From positions 54,243,208 to 54,307,207 of the forward strand of contig CM053143.1 of the NCBI GenBank assembly GCA_028571685.1: a stretch of DNA of 64,000 nt. The letters run 5' to 3'. This document shows positions 23,640-34,240 of this stretch, one piece after another. The first letter of the stretch is position 1. Every line of letters begins with the position of its first letter. The stretch is from Heterohyrax brucei (lineage: Eukaryota; Chordata; Mammalia; Hyracoidea; Procaviidae). The position numbers and the translations under genes were made by a program. The notes beneath the pieces were generated by a model. It saw nothing but the letters and a program-made list of their open reading frames with translations, searched no databases and had not been told where the DNA came from.

Positions 23640-24546
23640 AAGGCAAGTGATTATCCCTTCTCCATGAATCCTCTGATTTCTCTTTTCCTACTTCTGGTTG
23701 GTCCCTGATGACTAGAAATTCCCATTAACTCTCTCTCTCTCATGTGACACCTTCTAACCTATCCCACTCAGGTTAGCGATCCCTGGCATTAGAAACAGTT
23801 ATATCTACTTCTGCTATTTTAACAGCCTCCAGATTGTTTTCTTCCATATAGGCATTAAAAGTAAAAGTTTTCTGTTGTTGTTTAAATTGCTCTTTCATTT
23901 GAGGAACATCTTGGGAAATTTCTCTGAGCCCCAAACTAGTAGATACTGAATAAGATTGAGATTGAAATGAGTTTATTTGCCTATTTAGCCTGAGAGGAAT
24001 TTGATTTTATGTAGAGGGAACCATAGTGTCTGAGTATAATGGAAACCAACCTGGGTAGCAGAAATGGAACAACACATAGATATCCAACAGTCTGAAAATG
24101 TACAATAAGCCCATTCTGCATTCTCGCTAAAATTTTAACTAAAGCAAAGGAAATCTTAGTCAAATCAACAAATGATGAATTTAAAAACTTAATTCTGGGG
24201 CAGCTAAAGTCGTCAACAGCAATTTCCTGGTATTCCTAAAATGTTCTGACTTTCCGAAAAAGCATAATTGTTTTCTTCGACCTTACATTAAGCACTTAAT
24301 TCCTTGTATTAAATACCTTCCTGATTGAAATACTAACTGTGATTTCTATTGTGTTGGATAAATCCCAACTGTGGTATTAAAATCCATTTTGCTTTCTGTA
24401 ACTACAACTGTATATTCCTACATCATCTCACAGGTAGATATTTAATAGGCAATCATAATGAATGTCTAGGTGTAGTGAGTAGTTAGGTTAAAAATTAGGA
24501 AACAATTATTTGGTTTATCATCATCTGCATTATTAAAAATAAGACG
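23640..24546. other. Unique DNA, nothing recognised
   Basis: No gene or named repeat is seen. Confidence 0.45.
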
Positions 24547-24547
24547 A

Positions 24548-24692
24548 AATTCATTGCAGCTGAGTTGATTCTGCCTGATAGCAGCCTTATATGACAGGGG
24601 AACTGCCCCATAGAGTCTCCAAGGATAATCTGATGGATTTGAACTGCTTACCTTTTGGTTAGCAGCTGTATCACTTAAGCAACTAGGGTTTC
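24548..24692 (-). repeat. AfroSINE, antisense
   Basis: TGAGTTGATTCTGCCTGATAGC, then GGGGAACTGCCCCATAGAGT, and the reversed head TTTTGGTTAGCAGCTGTATC...CTAGGGTTTC. Full body, moderately diverged. Confidence 0.85.
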
Positions 24693-25525
24693 TTCATCTG
24701 CATTACAGAGCTCTTTTACAGCTACAGTAGAATGGAATCAGTATTATAATTACCATGATTTTAATTGATATTGCCTCAACTTTAATGTTACATAAATACT
24801 TCAATACTACTACAATGTTGTATACCAACTGAAGTCAAGCAAAAAACAAATTACTTTATTAATTAAAAACTTTTAAAGATATAACATGTACTCACTGATG
24901 TCTTTCTATGTAATATCCTTTCCATGAAACACTGAAATTGAACTTTATTGTTCATAATTTACAAATACATTGTCAACATCACAGTTTTAGATTGGCAGTT
25001 TTAAAACCATGTTAGATTGGCTGCTATACAAGACAATGATTTATCTAAATCATGGTCCAAATATGATCTAAAATGGAAATATTAGAATTAATAAATCTTC
25101 ATTACTTTTTAATTTCTTTGCCAAGCATATCTAATAACGGTAAGGTTTTTACTTCTTAAATTTCTGTAAGTTATTCTCATAAAGTCTTTAATTGATCTCT
25201 CTGCCAATAAACTCAAAGCCATTGCCACAGAATCAGTTTCAATTTATAGTCTCTTTCTTTCCCATCTTCCACACCAGAATCAGAATAAATTTTCTAATGG
25301 AAATATGATTACGACTTTCTGTTGCTCTGATATGTTACTTAAAGGCTTCCCATTCTGTGTAAACTAGCATCAAAATTGCCAGGATCAGAAACTTCATATG
25401 GGGGATATTGCAGCCACAATATTAAAAAATAAGGCATTGAATATTCTCAACATGACAGACATTGGCTGGTGTTGAACGTGTGGCATGAATTTCCACCTTT
25501 CTTAAATATATATTCTTTCTCTTTC
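24693..25525. other. AT-rich unique DNA
   Basis: No gene, no clear repeat. Confidence 0.45.
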
Positions 25526-25530
25526 TTATA

Positions 25531-25563
25531 CACACACACACACACACATACACTCACACACAC
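25531..25563 (+). repeat. (CA)n microsatellite
   Basis: About 33 bp of CA dinucleotide with two interruptions (CATACACTCACACACACC). Confidence 0.9.
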
Positions 25564-25990
25564 CCCAAATTAATATGTTGATGACACTTGGCTGGCTTGG
25601 GTGGCTAGCTGGCTGGTTATATACAAATCTAGTCTTAATTTCGCTTTCTCTAGTCAGAATGCTTTTTTTCTCTACCTTTGCATAGGTAAGAAGACACAAA
25701 ATGTTGAGACATGCTAAAGGTAACATCAGAGGATAGAAGAATCAGAATTGTTCCAGCACTCCATCAGAATTTACCTGACTCCACAATAAAATCAGTGTTT
25801 GCTTACATGTGGATAAGGAACAGAAAGTGCCTTACCTATGTAGATGTACTTTAAGTAAAATGACCCAGTGGAACAGAAACAAGCAATTGTCAGAAGATCA
25901 GCAGACTCCCTATAATGTAGGAGAGGGAAATTTTCAGTTTTTCTTTCACTTAAAGATAAGTTATTGAATTGCAAAATTGTATTATGAATG

Positions 25991-26152
25991 AGGAAACCCT
26001 GGTAGCATAGTGATTAAGTGCTATGGCTACTAAACCAAAAGGTCAGCAGTTCAAATCGACCAGGAGCTCCTTAGAAATTCTATAGGGCAGTTCTATTCTG
26101 TCCTATAGGGTCATTATGCGTTTGAATCAATAAGCCGGCAATGAGTTTGCTC
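25991..26152 (+). repeat. AfroSINE, sense, well preserved
   Basis: GGAAACCCTGGTAGCATAGTG head, AAAAGGTCAGCAGTTCAAAT (box B region), GGGCAGTTCTATTCTGTCCT and TAGGGTCATTATGCGTTTGA in the expected order. It is one of the best-preserved copies in the window and defines the family for the diverged ones. Confidence 0.9.
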
Positions 26153-26411
26153 TGTTTAAGCAATGGTTACACTACAGGATTTACTACAGCTCTATCCTTA
26201 GCCCATTCAACCTACCTCTTAACAAGCAAAACAAAACAAAATTTCCTGATTCACAAATGATAAAGATCACTACAGCTACTGAATTTTTTCAGAAGAGGTA
26301 TAGAGAATACGTGTGTGTGTATCCCCATAGGAACTCCAAATAGACAGCAAAGAAAGACTGGTGAAGACATTCCTAAAATAACAAAAATTTAAGAAGTGTT
26401 TGAGGAAGGGT

Positions 26412-26690
26412 TCTAAGCAGGGACTTGGTGGCACAGAGTTTAAGACATTAATGCTAATCAAAAGGTGGTTAGTTCAAACACACCAGCTGCTCTTTGGAAA
26501 CCATATGGGACAGTTTAACTTGCTCCTACTGGGATTCTGTGAGCATCTTTCTTTTGTGGGGCAGAGGGAGTTTCTATACTGACTATAAAGAGAATAATAC
26601 ATTTCAATCCAGCCTATCATTTTTCATTTTCAGATTCCTCTGGAGCTGATGGACTGGTCACTGTGAGTCAGAACTGACTTCATGACTTTT
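26412..26690 (+). repeat. AfroSINE, sense, body and tail separated
   Basis: The head and body are at 26,412-26,530 (GGACTTGGTGGCACAGAGTT and CACCAGCTGCTCTTTGGAAA). The 3' part GGTCACTGTGAGTCAGAACT follows only at 26,655-26,690. About 125 bp of unrelated sequence lies between, so the copy was probably split by a later event. Confidence 0.65.
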
Positions 26691-27049
26691 TTTTTAATAA
26701 GAAACATCCTTGCTCAAAGTGATTGTTATGTCATGGCCATTCCATTATTTCTGCTCAATGTCTTTTTAACTGAGTACACTTTAAAACCAGCAATTACTGA
26801 AAAAGAAACCTACATTGTTCACGACAACTATTTTTTTTTTTTAAACAGAGATATTATAAAAAGAAAAATTGTGTACGGTAACTTTATTTTATTACCAGTA
26901 AAAGAACAAAGGATCAGACAAGGCTATTGTCTGATCCATCTGGTGCTGTGTTTCCTCCACACAAGCCTAGTGTAACACACATACTATTTCAACTACAAAT
27001 ATTGTTTAGCTTTTAAAACAATCGCCTATCAAAGCATCCAGGTCCCATT

Positions 27050-27545
27050 GATAATGAAGCAGAGGCTTTCCTGCAATTGTGAGCCAGGAAATGCTGGCCC
27101 TCTTGGCAAGTCTCATATGTCCTGTTGCTTGTAATCTCCCTCCCTCCTTGCTGGAATGTGTTATTTTTAAGCAGCTAGACTAACAGGAAGAGAAAGTTGC
27201 TACTTCTTTTCACATAATGGAGGCAGGCAGGGAAGACAGACAGGCAGGAGAGTTTTAGGAACTGGGGCTGATCAAACCTTGAAATCACCTCTCTGGTACC
27301 GAGCCACTACAAGGAGGGAAATGTCCAGTTCCAGATACAGTTTTAAATTAATAGTAAATCCCTCATTCTATTGCCCAATCCATTTTGCAGGCTTCTGCTG
27401 ATTGAAAAACAAAGAGCACAAACTGCAGAGAGCTTCATTGTTCTGCATTTACATGGATGAAATAATGTGTTTTATTTTACAGTGAATTGCCATGAAAATA
27501 AGTCACTGTAAAGAGAAATACAGAAATAGAGAATTTTGTTTCATT
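27050..27545. other. Repeat-free, compositionally balanced block (candidate conserved non-coding element)
   Basis: Unlike its AT-rich, repeat-filled neighbours, this stretch has mixed composition, no recognised repeat and no open frame. It includes CCAATCCATTTTGCAGGCTT and GCAAACT-like blocks and AT-rich homeodomain-type cores (TTAAATTAATAG). Regulatory function is only a possibility. Confidence 0.3.
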
Positions 27546-27829
27546 ATTAGTGTATCTTGAACCAATACTTTTTGGAATGTTTTACTGATCACCGTAAGTA
27601 GAACTGCAAAATTTGAAAAAGAAACACTCATACTTAGCTGTGTAAGTAATAGCATTATAGATTCACCCTATCAAGTCTACTCATTTAAATCTATCACTTG
27701 AATAATTCTTGTTTTGTCCCCCAAGAATATTTGCTTTAAAGGACAGATGAACAAGAGAACAAAAAATATTCAAGGACCAATGAGAAAGTGTCTTCTCTTT
27801 GTGCTTTCTTGAATAAACCAAGCACGCTC

Positions 27830-28195
27830 CTGCTTTACATCTTATGGTCATGCACGTTCTTCTCCCTAGAATGCTCTCTTCCTAGGTTTTAGCTGGGCTC
27901 CCTGATTCTCTTGATTAGGCCTCTAATCTAATGTGATCTTATGATGACTTTGTATAAAATAGCAGAAACCCCACCCTGATTGTCTATTCCTAAGTCATTA
28001 GCTCAATTCCTATTTTCTCATAGAGCTTAACATCACTAATTTGCCCTCTGCATGTACTTGTTTATCCTTTGTTTATTCTAAGTCTCCCCTTGTAAGAACA
28101 TGAAGTCGACAAGAATGAAGACTGTGGCATATTCACTGCTGCATCCTAAACATCTAGAAGAGAACCTGGCTAGGGCAGATGGCAGGCTCCATTGA
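27830..28195 (+). repeat. Probable L2 LINE 3' relic
   Basis: CTTCTCCCTAGAATGCTCTC, a CTAGGTTTTAGCTGGGCTCC block, TTGTAAGAACATGAAGTCGA and CACTGCTGCATCCTAAACAT follow the order of mammalian L2 3' ends. It is old and diverged. Confidence 0.55.
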
Positions 28196-28339
28196 AAGAA
28201 TTCAGAATAGTTAGGTGCACTAATTTCAAGGTATTTCTTTACTAAAGCTACCACCCACCTATCAGTTTGTCATATCGTGGTGGCTCACGTATGTTATTGG
28301 AAGCTACGACACTAGTATTTCGTGGTAATCCGGGGTGGA

Positions 28340-28680
28340 CAGATTTCATTGATCCTTCCAGACTAAAACTGTCTAGGAAGAAAGATCTAATGGCCTAATT
28401 CCAACAATTAACCGGCAAACACCTTCAGGATCACCACAGAACGTTCTTTGGATGTGTCATCTAAAAGGGAAGAAACTGATCGTTAAAGGAAGACAACACA
28501 TCTGGTGAAACAGAGAGCCAGTGAGGACCTGGGAGACACTTTGTGAAATGGATTGACACTGTGGCTACAACAATGGACTTACCATCAGTTCTGATGGTAC
28601 CCGGCAAGATGATTCAGAATTGAGTAACCTTTGTTCTGTTGTACATACAGTCATCAGGGATCAGAGACTATTCAATAGCA
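28340..28680 (+). mobile_element. RTE-class LINE fragment
   Basis: CCAGACTAAAACTGTCTAGG matches the reverse of an internal RTE block, and GTGAAATGGATTGACACTGTGG then CTACAACAATGGACTTA matches the RTE 3' coding end at 12,520-12,560. It joins an internal block to a 3' block, so it is an internally deleted copy. Confidence 0.65.
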
Positions 28681-29756
28681 GTTAACAGAAACAGCTTTAT
28701 ACTGACTACTACTGAACTCTAGTAGTATACACTGTATTCCAGTTATCACTTCTCTTACATAATGAATAGTTCAATTAAATGAAAACTATAGTGCAAAACA
28801 CTACATTCTAGCTCATAAAACTTGTAATTGGATATTATAAATACGTGAGTGCCATAAATGAAAATATTCATGTTACGTGTCTACTCAGGTGTTAAGCACT
28901 AACAAAGAAACTAAGATATCATGAATTTATTGTTATTATTACTGTCCTCACTCCCTGTATTTTCCTGATAATTTAACTTTAAAATATTACTGGTAGGTAA
29001 TGCAAGTATCTGCATCTGAACACCAAAGAATCAACACCATTTCAAACTCAAGACCTATATTAACATTCAAATTTCCTCCATTTCTACGAAAGGCCTCTTG
29101 TATCTACCCCAGAGTTACAGATCAATTTGTAGCGGTGTTTTTCTTTCATTCTTTGAGCAGCCAGTTGTAAACAACTACAGATTCTAAATTGATTAATATT
29201 TATGTCATCTAGCATTTCTCCCTTCACCCAGCAGTTAATGCTTTAAGAATATCTTAGAAAGTAAAAACATAATTTGCAAAAGAAACACCTTCTCATACTT
29301 ACCTATGTAAGCAATAGCATAGGCTCAATCTACTACACCTAGTAAAATACAAATGAACCTATTGCCTGACATTGTAAGGCAAGGAATGCAGAAATGGTTT
29401 GTAAGTATTGAAATTGTTCTATTTTTACATCAAATTTTATTCCTGTTTATGGTTTAGGCCTCAATTTAGGTTTAAAGATTAAACAAAATTGAGAAAGGTC
29501 AGTACTTTTGCAGTATTTTGCTTATATAAAGCTACATAACTGGTAGTATATTGGTCAACTCTGTTCCTTTTGTCTTTCTGAGTATCAATTTTCTTCAGGA
29601 TTTAATTTGTAATGTGTCACAGGAGGGAGAGGAGATTTTAGTTGTTCTACTTTCCTCCTACAATTTTTCTGTATTACAAACTTCAGTGACTCACAGAAGG
29701 CTTTATTAAATCAGCCCTTGCTATTGAATTATCTCTCTACAAAGACCAAGAGTAGT
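28681..29756. other. AT-rich unique DNA
   Basis: No gene, no clear repeat family. Confidence 0.45.
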
Positions 29757-30050
29757 CATTTGAACAGATTAAGGGAAACTTGTGTGGTTTAAAATCAGGA
29801 AATGTGTATGTCAGGGTTATGTCTTTTCTCCATATTTATTCAGTCTGTATATTGAGCAAATAATCTGAAATCCTGGACTATAAAAAGAAGAATATGGCAT
29901 CAGGGTTGGTGAAAGATTATATAACAAACTTCTGTATGCAGATGATACAACCTTATTTGTTGAAAGCAAATAATCATCTGAAGTAGACTTGAAGCATATA
30001 CTGATGTACATTACTATGCATTACGTCTCAACATAAAGAAAACAATAATC
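29757..30050 (+). mobile_element. RTE-class LINE, RT-domain part (left flank of nested stack)
   Basis: Encodes, with stops and shifts, the RTE reverse-transcriptase block. GCAGATGATACAACCTTATT (about 29,938) translates to an ADDTTL motif, the RT catalytic ADD. It is interrupted near 30,050 by an L1 and resumes at 40,236 after the provirus, with GCAACATCATGATAAATGCA. Confidence 0.8.
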
Positions 30051-30057
30051 TACCTAA

Positions 30058-30837
30058 ATGGATAATATGGATGTATACACAGACAATCCTAAAGAATCCA
30101 TAAGTAAACTACTTAAACTGATAGAAGAGTTCAGCAAAGTCTCAGGATACAAGATAAACATAAGTAAATCAGTAGGTTTCCTTTATACCAACAATGAGAT
30201 TTTTAAGGAAGAAATCAGTAGATCAATACCATTTACTATATCCCCTAAGAAGATAAAGTACCTAGGAATAAATTTAACCAGAAAAATAACAGACCTTTAC
30301 ACAGAGAACTACAAGTCCTTACTACAAGAAACTAAGAGAGACTTACATAAATGGAGAAACCTACCCTGCTCATGGACAGGAAGACTTAACATTTTGAAAA
30401 TATCTATTTTGCCTAAAGCAAACAACTTATATAATGCAATCCCAATACAAATTCCAGTGACATTTTTTAAAGAGATGGAGAAACAAATCACTAACTTTGT
30501 TTGGAAAGAGAAGAAGCCCTGGATAAGCAAAGCACTGCTGAAGAAGAAGAACACACTGGGAGGCCTCTCATTACCCAACTTTAGAAACTGTTACACTGTC
30601 ATAGTAGTCCAAAAAGCCTGGTATTGGTACTAAATGAGACAGATAGATCAATGGAACAGAATTGAGACCCCAGAGATGACACTGTCTTTCTATGAGCAGC
30701 TGATATTCGACAAATTAAATTGGGGAAAAAACAATCTCTTCAGCAAATGGTGCTGGCAAAAGTGGATCTCCATCCACAGAAAACTGAAGCAAGATCCATA
30801 TCTTACACCTTATACAAAAACCAACTCAAATGGGTAA
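30058..30837 (+). pseudogene. L1 ORF2 fragment after the RT catalytic motif
   Basis: Open for 191 codons, then a single TGA at 30,631-30,633, then open for 67 more codons in the same frame. It reads FSKVSGYKINISKSVGFLYT and LGINLTRKITDLYTENYKSL, the L1 ORF2 region just downstream of the (F/Y)ADD catalytic motif, which is not included. The element is truncated on the 5' side, so there is no endonuclease. Confidence 0.85.
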
Positions 30838-31330
30838 AAGACCTAAATATCAAATCTAAAACAATAAAGTTCATCCAAAAAGTAGGAACAACAATGGAAG
30901 TTTTAATACACAACATAGACAAACTTCAAAATCTGTCAAACAAACCACAAATAACATAAGAGAAAATAGATAAATGGGAACTATTAAGAATCAAACACTT
31001 TTGCTCATCCAAAGACTTTATTAATAGAATTAAAAGGCCATCTACAGAATGAGAAAAAATATTTGGCAACTATATATCAGACCAAAGCCTGATCTCCATA
31101 ATCTGTAAGTTACTACATAATATCAATAAGAAAAAGATAAATCATCCAATTAAGTGGTGGGCAAAAGAGGTGGACAGACATTTCTCTAAAGAGGAGATCA
31201 AGGCAGCCAAAAAACACATGCAGACATGCTCCTGACCATTAGCTATTAAAGAAATTAAAATGAAAACTACAATGAGGTATCATCTCACTCCAACAAGGTT
31301 GGCCATGATCCAAAAAATGTAAAACAACAA

Positions 31331-31681
31331 ATGCTGGAGAAGCTGTGGAGAAATTGGAACTCTCCTACACTGTTGGTGGGATTGCAAAATGGTACAACCT
31401 CTTTGGAAAGCATTCTGGCATTCCTTAAACAGCTAAATCTAGATATACCATTTGACCCAGTAATTCCACTGCTTGGAATATATCCAACAGAATCACGGCT
31501 GTTCACACCAGTTGATGCATGCACACAAATGTTTATCGCAGCACAATCCACAATAGCAAAAAGATGGACTCAATCCAGATGCCCAACAACAAAGGAATGG
31601 ATAGGTAAACTATGGTATATATACTCAATGGAACACTGTGCAGTGATTAAGAACACAACGATTTTAGGAAACATCTCATAA
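31331..31681 (+). pseudogene. L1 ORF2 C-terminal fragment
   Basis: 116 codons open. It reads WRNWNSPTLLVGLQNGTTSL and PVIPLLGIYPTE, the conserved L1 ORF2 C-terminal domain, and ends at the natural stop before the 3' UTR. Confidence 0.8.
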
Positions 31682-32696
31682 CCTGTTTTCAATTGGAGGA
31701 CATTATGTTGAGTTAAAGTAATCAGTGACAAAAGGGCAAATATTGTATAAGACCCCTACGATAAGAACTTAAAAACAGACTCATGCATAGAAGAAAAGAC
31801 TTTTTGATGGCTGCAAGGGTGGGGAAGGAGGCAAGGCAAGGGGGGAGGATTTAAATTAGATAGTCAATAGAAACTTGGTTGGGTGAAATTCGGGTCAGCA
31901 CACATTAGAAAGAAGATCAATATTAACTAGACTTCAACATAACATGATTACTCCTCCCATCTTAATCCAATATTACAAGGACAGAGTAGCTGGAGTGGGG
32001 GCCCAGGACAATGCTTTCAGAGGAAATAGAGGCCAATTGGCACAACTAGCATCTTGCTAACACAGCCCTCTGCACCCCACATTGGTGAGTGGCATCTGGG
32101 GTCTTAAACGCTGCCATTTGAGGGTACAGCAAATGGTCCCAACTCAGCAGGAACAGATGATCACCAAGGACCAAAATGACGTCAGGGAAAGAGAACCAGA
32201 TGGTGCCCAGCCACCACTAGTGATAGCTGTGATGAAGCTCACAAAGTTGATTCTCACAGACAACACAAGAATAAAAAGAGTGCACTCAGAGCTCTCCATT
32301 AAAAGACCACAACTGATGGTCCAGGGGCCACAGGATTCCCCTGGGAGCATGGACCCTGGCTCTGATGCTGACCCTGTCCATAAACCATAATGGAAATCAA
32401 CTCTTGGACAGAAATAGATTGGACTTGGCTACACAGAGTGACCGTATCATGTGTGCACTTTATGTTTCTATGTATCTATGGGTTGTCATCCTGCTGACCT
32501 CTTACTGGAGGAAGGAGAGTGGGCAGTGAAGAGGGAATAGAAGACTGTTGGATGGATAAGACACATATGGACCAGAGCGGAAGAGTGTCCTGTCACCGGG
32601 CAGGGAGAGCAGTGGGAGCTGCATATAGGTGGGCATGAAAATTTATATGGGAATGTACATTTTCATTCAATCATAATAAAATAAATAAATAATCTC
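31682..32696 (+). repeat. L1 3' UTR
   Basis: Best-preserved example of the local L1 3' UTR. It includes GGTGAGTGGCATCTGGGGTC at about 32,083, GATGGTGCCCAGCCACCACT at about 32,200 and the terminal CATTTTCATTCAATCATAATA. The 102-codon open stretch at 32,082-32,390 lies wholly in this UTR and is not a gene. Confidence 0.85.
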
Positions 32697-32702
32697 CCCA
32701 GG
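32697..32702. repeat. ERV-A target-site duplication, left
   Basis: CCCAGG, repeated exactly at 40,230-40,235. Six bp is the duplication length usual for betaretrovirus-like integrases. Confidence 0.9.
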
Positions 32703-33084
32703 TGCCCCGGCCCGCGGGACAATTCAACGAAAGGACGAGGGGAAGCCTGTGAAAGTAAGCAGGAAAGGCGGAAAAATGAAGGCAAGACAAAATTCTGATC
32801 AAGCCTCGTTTTATTATTAAAATGAGGTATATTTATAGCGGTAGGAATAAAGGGAGGGATCAAGTGACGTAGGGATGGAGTGACATTTGGAGTGAGGTAG
32901 TTGTCGGCTGGGGATTGGATATACATATGACTAAGGCAGTGACATCAGGCAGGAAGTTTTTCGCGCGCGCGGGCCTTTTGAATTTCGCGGGCGCGGGCTT
33001 TTTCAAACTTGGCGCGTGTGGGCTTTTCAGCCCTACAAGCTTCCTGTATGTCGGGGCCTGGGGGCTCTCCCATGGCTCCCGACA
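32703..33084 (-). repeat. ERV-A 3' LTR (382 bp)
   Basis: TG...CA ends (TGCCCC on the plus strand to CCCGACA). It differs from the 5' LTR by four substitutions and a 2-bp CG indel in a CG-rich tract. On the minus strand a TATA-like element lies at 32,828-32,838 and AATAAA at 32,810-32,815. U3 contains three imperfect 25-bp GC-rich repeats (32,957-33,029). Confidence 0.93.
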
Positions 33085-33102
33085 TCTCCTCCCTTTTGTT
33101 TT
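33085..33102 (-). promoter_or_regulatory. ERV-A polypurine tract
   Basis: On the minus strand, AAAACAAAAGGGAGGAGA directly abuts the TG of the 3' LTR. This is the primer for plus-strand DNA synthesis in retroviral reverse transcription. Confidence 0.9.
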
Positions 33103-33372
33103 AATTGATGGGAGGTGGGCTTTAACTGGGCGAGGGGGTATTGACCAAGGCTCCTCCGTGTAGAACTTATGGCTCTTGGTATCTTTTGAGGAGGAGAGGC
33201 AGAGCCGTTTTGACGTTGAGATAGATACCAACCTCTATGCAAGCCAGGTGTGCCCCAGGGAAACGTAGAGGAGTTAATGTTAACTTTCCCTTGCAATGCT
33301 TTGCTTCGCACTCGTCCCAGTACCCATACCTCTCTTGCCGGATTGGTAAGGAGGTAAGCATGCCTCTACTTT
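33103..33372 (-). other. ERV-A region between env stop and polypurine tract
   Basis: About 270 bp with no viral frame recognised. Overlapping open stretches on both strands have no resemblance to known proteins. It could hold an RNA export element as in type D viruses, but I see no proof. Confidence 0.4.
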
Positions 33373-34201
33373 TCATGCTGTCCCCGTGGGGAGGAAGCTA
33401 GGGTACCCCATTTCAGTGGCATAAGCTTCGTCAACTGCCAGGCGATGGTAGTGAACTGGAATAGGTTTAGCTTGTGCAGCATCTATTTGTTGTTTGATGA
33501 AGCTTGTTATTCTTCTGAATGCCCAAGGGCCGAAGGTCAGGAACAGTAATATTCCTAAAACAGGGCCAGCAAAACTGAGAAGTAGATTAGTAAGCCATAA
33601 AGTTCCGGTAAAGTTAAAATCAAGCGGTCCTGAGCTGCCTCCCCATTCTCGTTGTCTTTGATTTAATTGCTCTCTGAGGTTAGTCATAGTGTCCTTAATG
33701 ACACCTGAATGATCTGTCTTTGTTACATGGTTTAGAGGAACTAAATCTTTTGTTTTTATCATAATACTTAGTAAAGGAGAAACTTAAGAGGTCTGAAGAA
33801 GGTGTGGACCATTTCCAATTTCCATCACTTGAGGTAACGCAACTCCATTTGGCGCAGAAGTAGGAATCGGTTGTCCTACAGTGAGCGCCTTTATTATAGT
33901 TGGGGCAAACATAAAACCCGAAGTTGCACACGTGTTTAGAGGCTTATTCTTTTATGCGTGGGATGACATCTTTAAGGCAAAAGGAAAGGTCAGGCCACCA
34001 AGTGTTTAAGGGTTTGGTGTCACTAGCATTATAAAGTATGGAATTATCATTTAGGTTTATAACAGCCCATTTAAGGCTAAAAGGAGCATGGGGGTTGGTA
34101 GGGGCAAATCCTTCATATGTAGGAAAAATGATTAACAAGAAGGTTAAAAAGCTTATCGGTGATGGATTGTTGACTTCCATATCGCAGAGTTTTCTCAGCA
34201 T
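33373..34201 (-). pseudogene. env: ERV-A env remnant, gammaretrovirus-like, internally deleted
   Basis: Env mediates receptor binding and fusion. A start ATG is at 34,201, followed by a hydrophobic leader (about 34,170-34,130). The surface-subunit N-terminus shows NPHAPFSLKW, then TWWPDL. After an in-frame TAA at 33,944-33,946 the frame continues with GFYVCPNYN, DSYFCAKWSC and SDGNWKW. These Cys/Trp motifs match the receptor-binding domain of gammaretroviral surface proteins. Near 33,723-33,770 the frame changes and jumps to the end of the transmembrane subunit (DHSGVIKDTM, LREQLNQRQ, a membrane span with FLTFGPWAFRR, and a tail). The rest of SU, the cleavage site, fusion peptide and ectodomain are missing. 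Non-functional. Confidence 0.8.
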
Positions 34202-34240
34202 TTCACTCCAGCAATGCCGGACACAGGTGGCCTTCACAGC

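Larger units (their letters stand above)
30051..32696 (+). mobile_element. 5'-truncated L1 LINE, sense, inserted in the RTE
   Basis: Covers the ORF2 RT palm/thumb to C-terminus (30,058-31,681) and the 3' UTR (31,682-32,680), with an AATAAAATAAATAAATAATC tail. ATAATCT occurs just before it (30,045-30,051) and in its tail (32,689-32,695), which may be a target duplication blurred by the tail. It is comparatively young: one ORF2 piece is still open for 191 codons. The provirus starts 7 bp beyond its end. Confidence 0.85.

Noticed and set aside
25991-26060. Possible tRNA gene (A- and B-box-like motifs)
   Set aside because: It is the head of an AfroSINE, a tRNA-derived retroposon; no cloverleaf with paired acceptor stem.
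32082-32390. 102-codon plus-strand open frame
   Set aside because: Lies entirely in an L1 3' UTR that recurs elsewhere without the frame.
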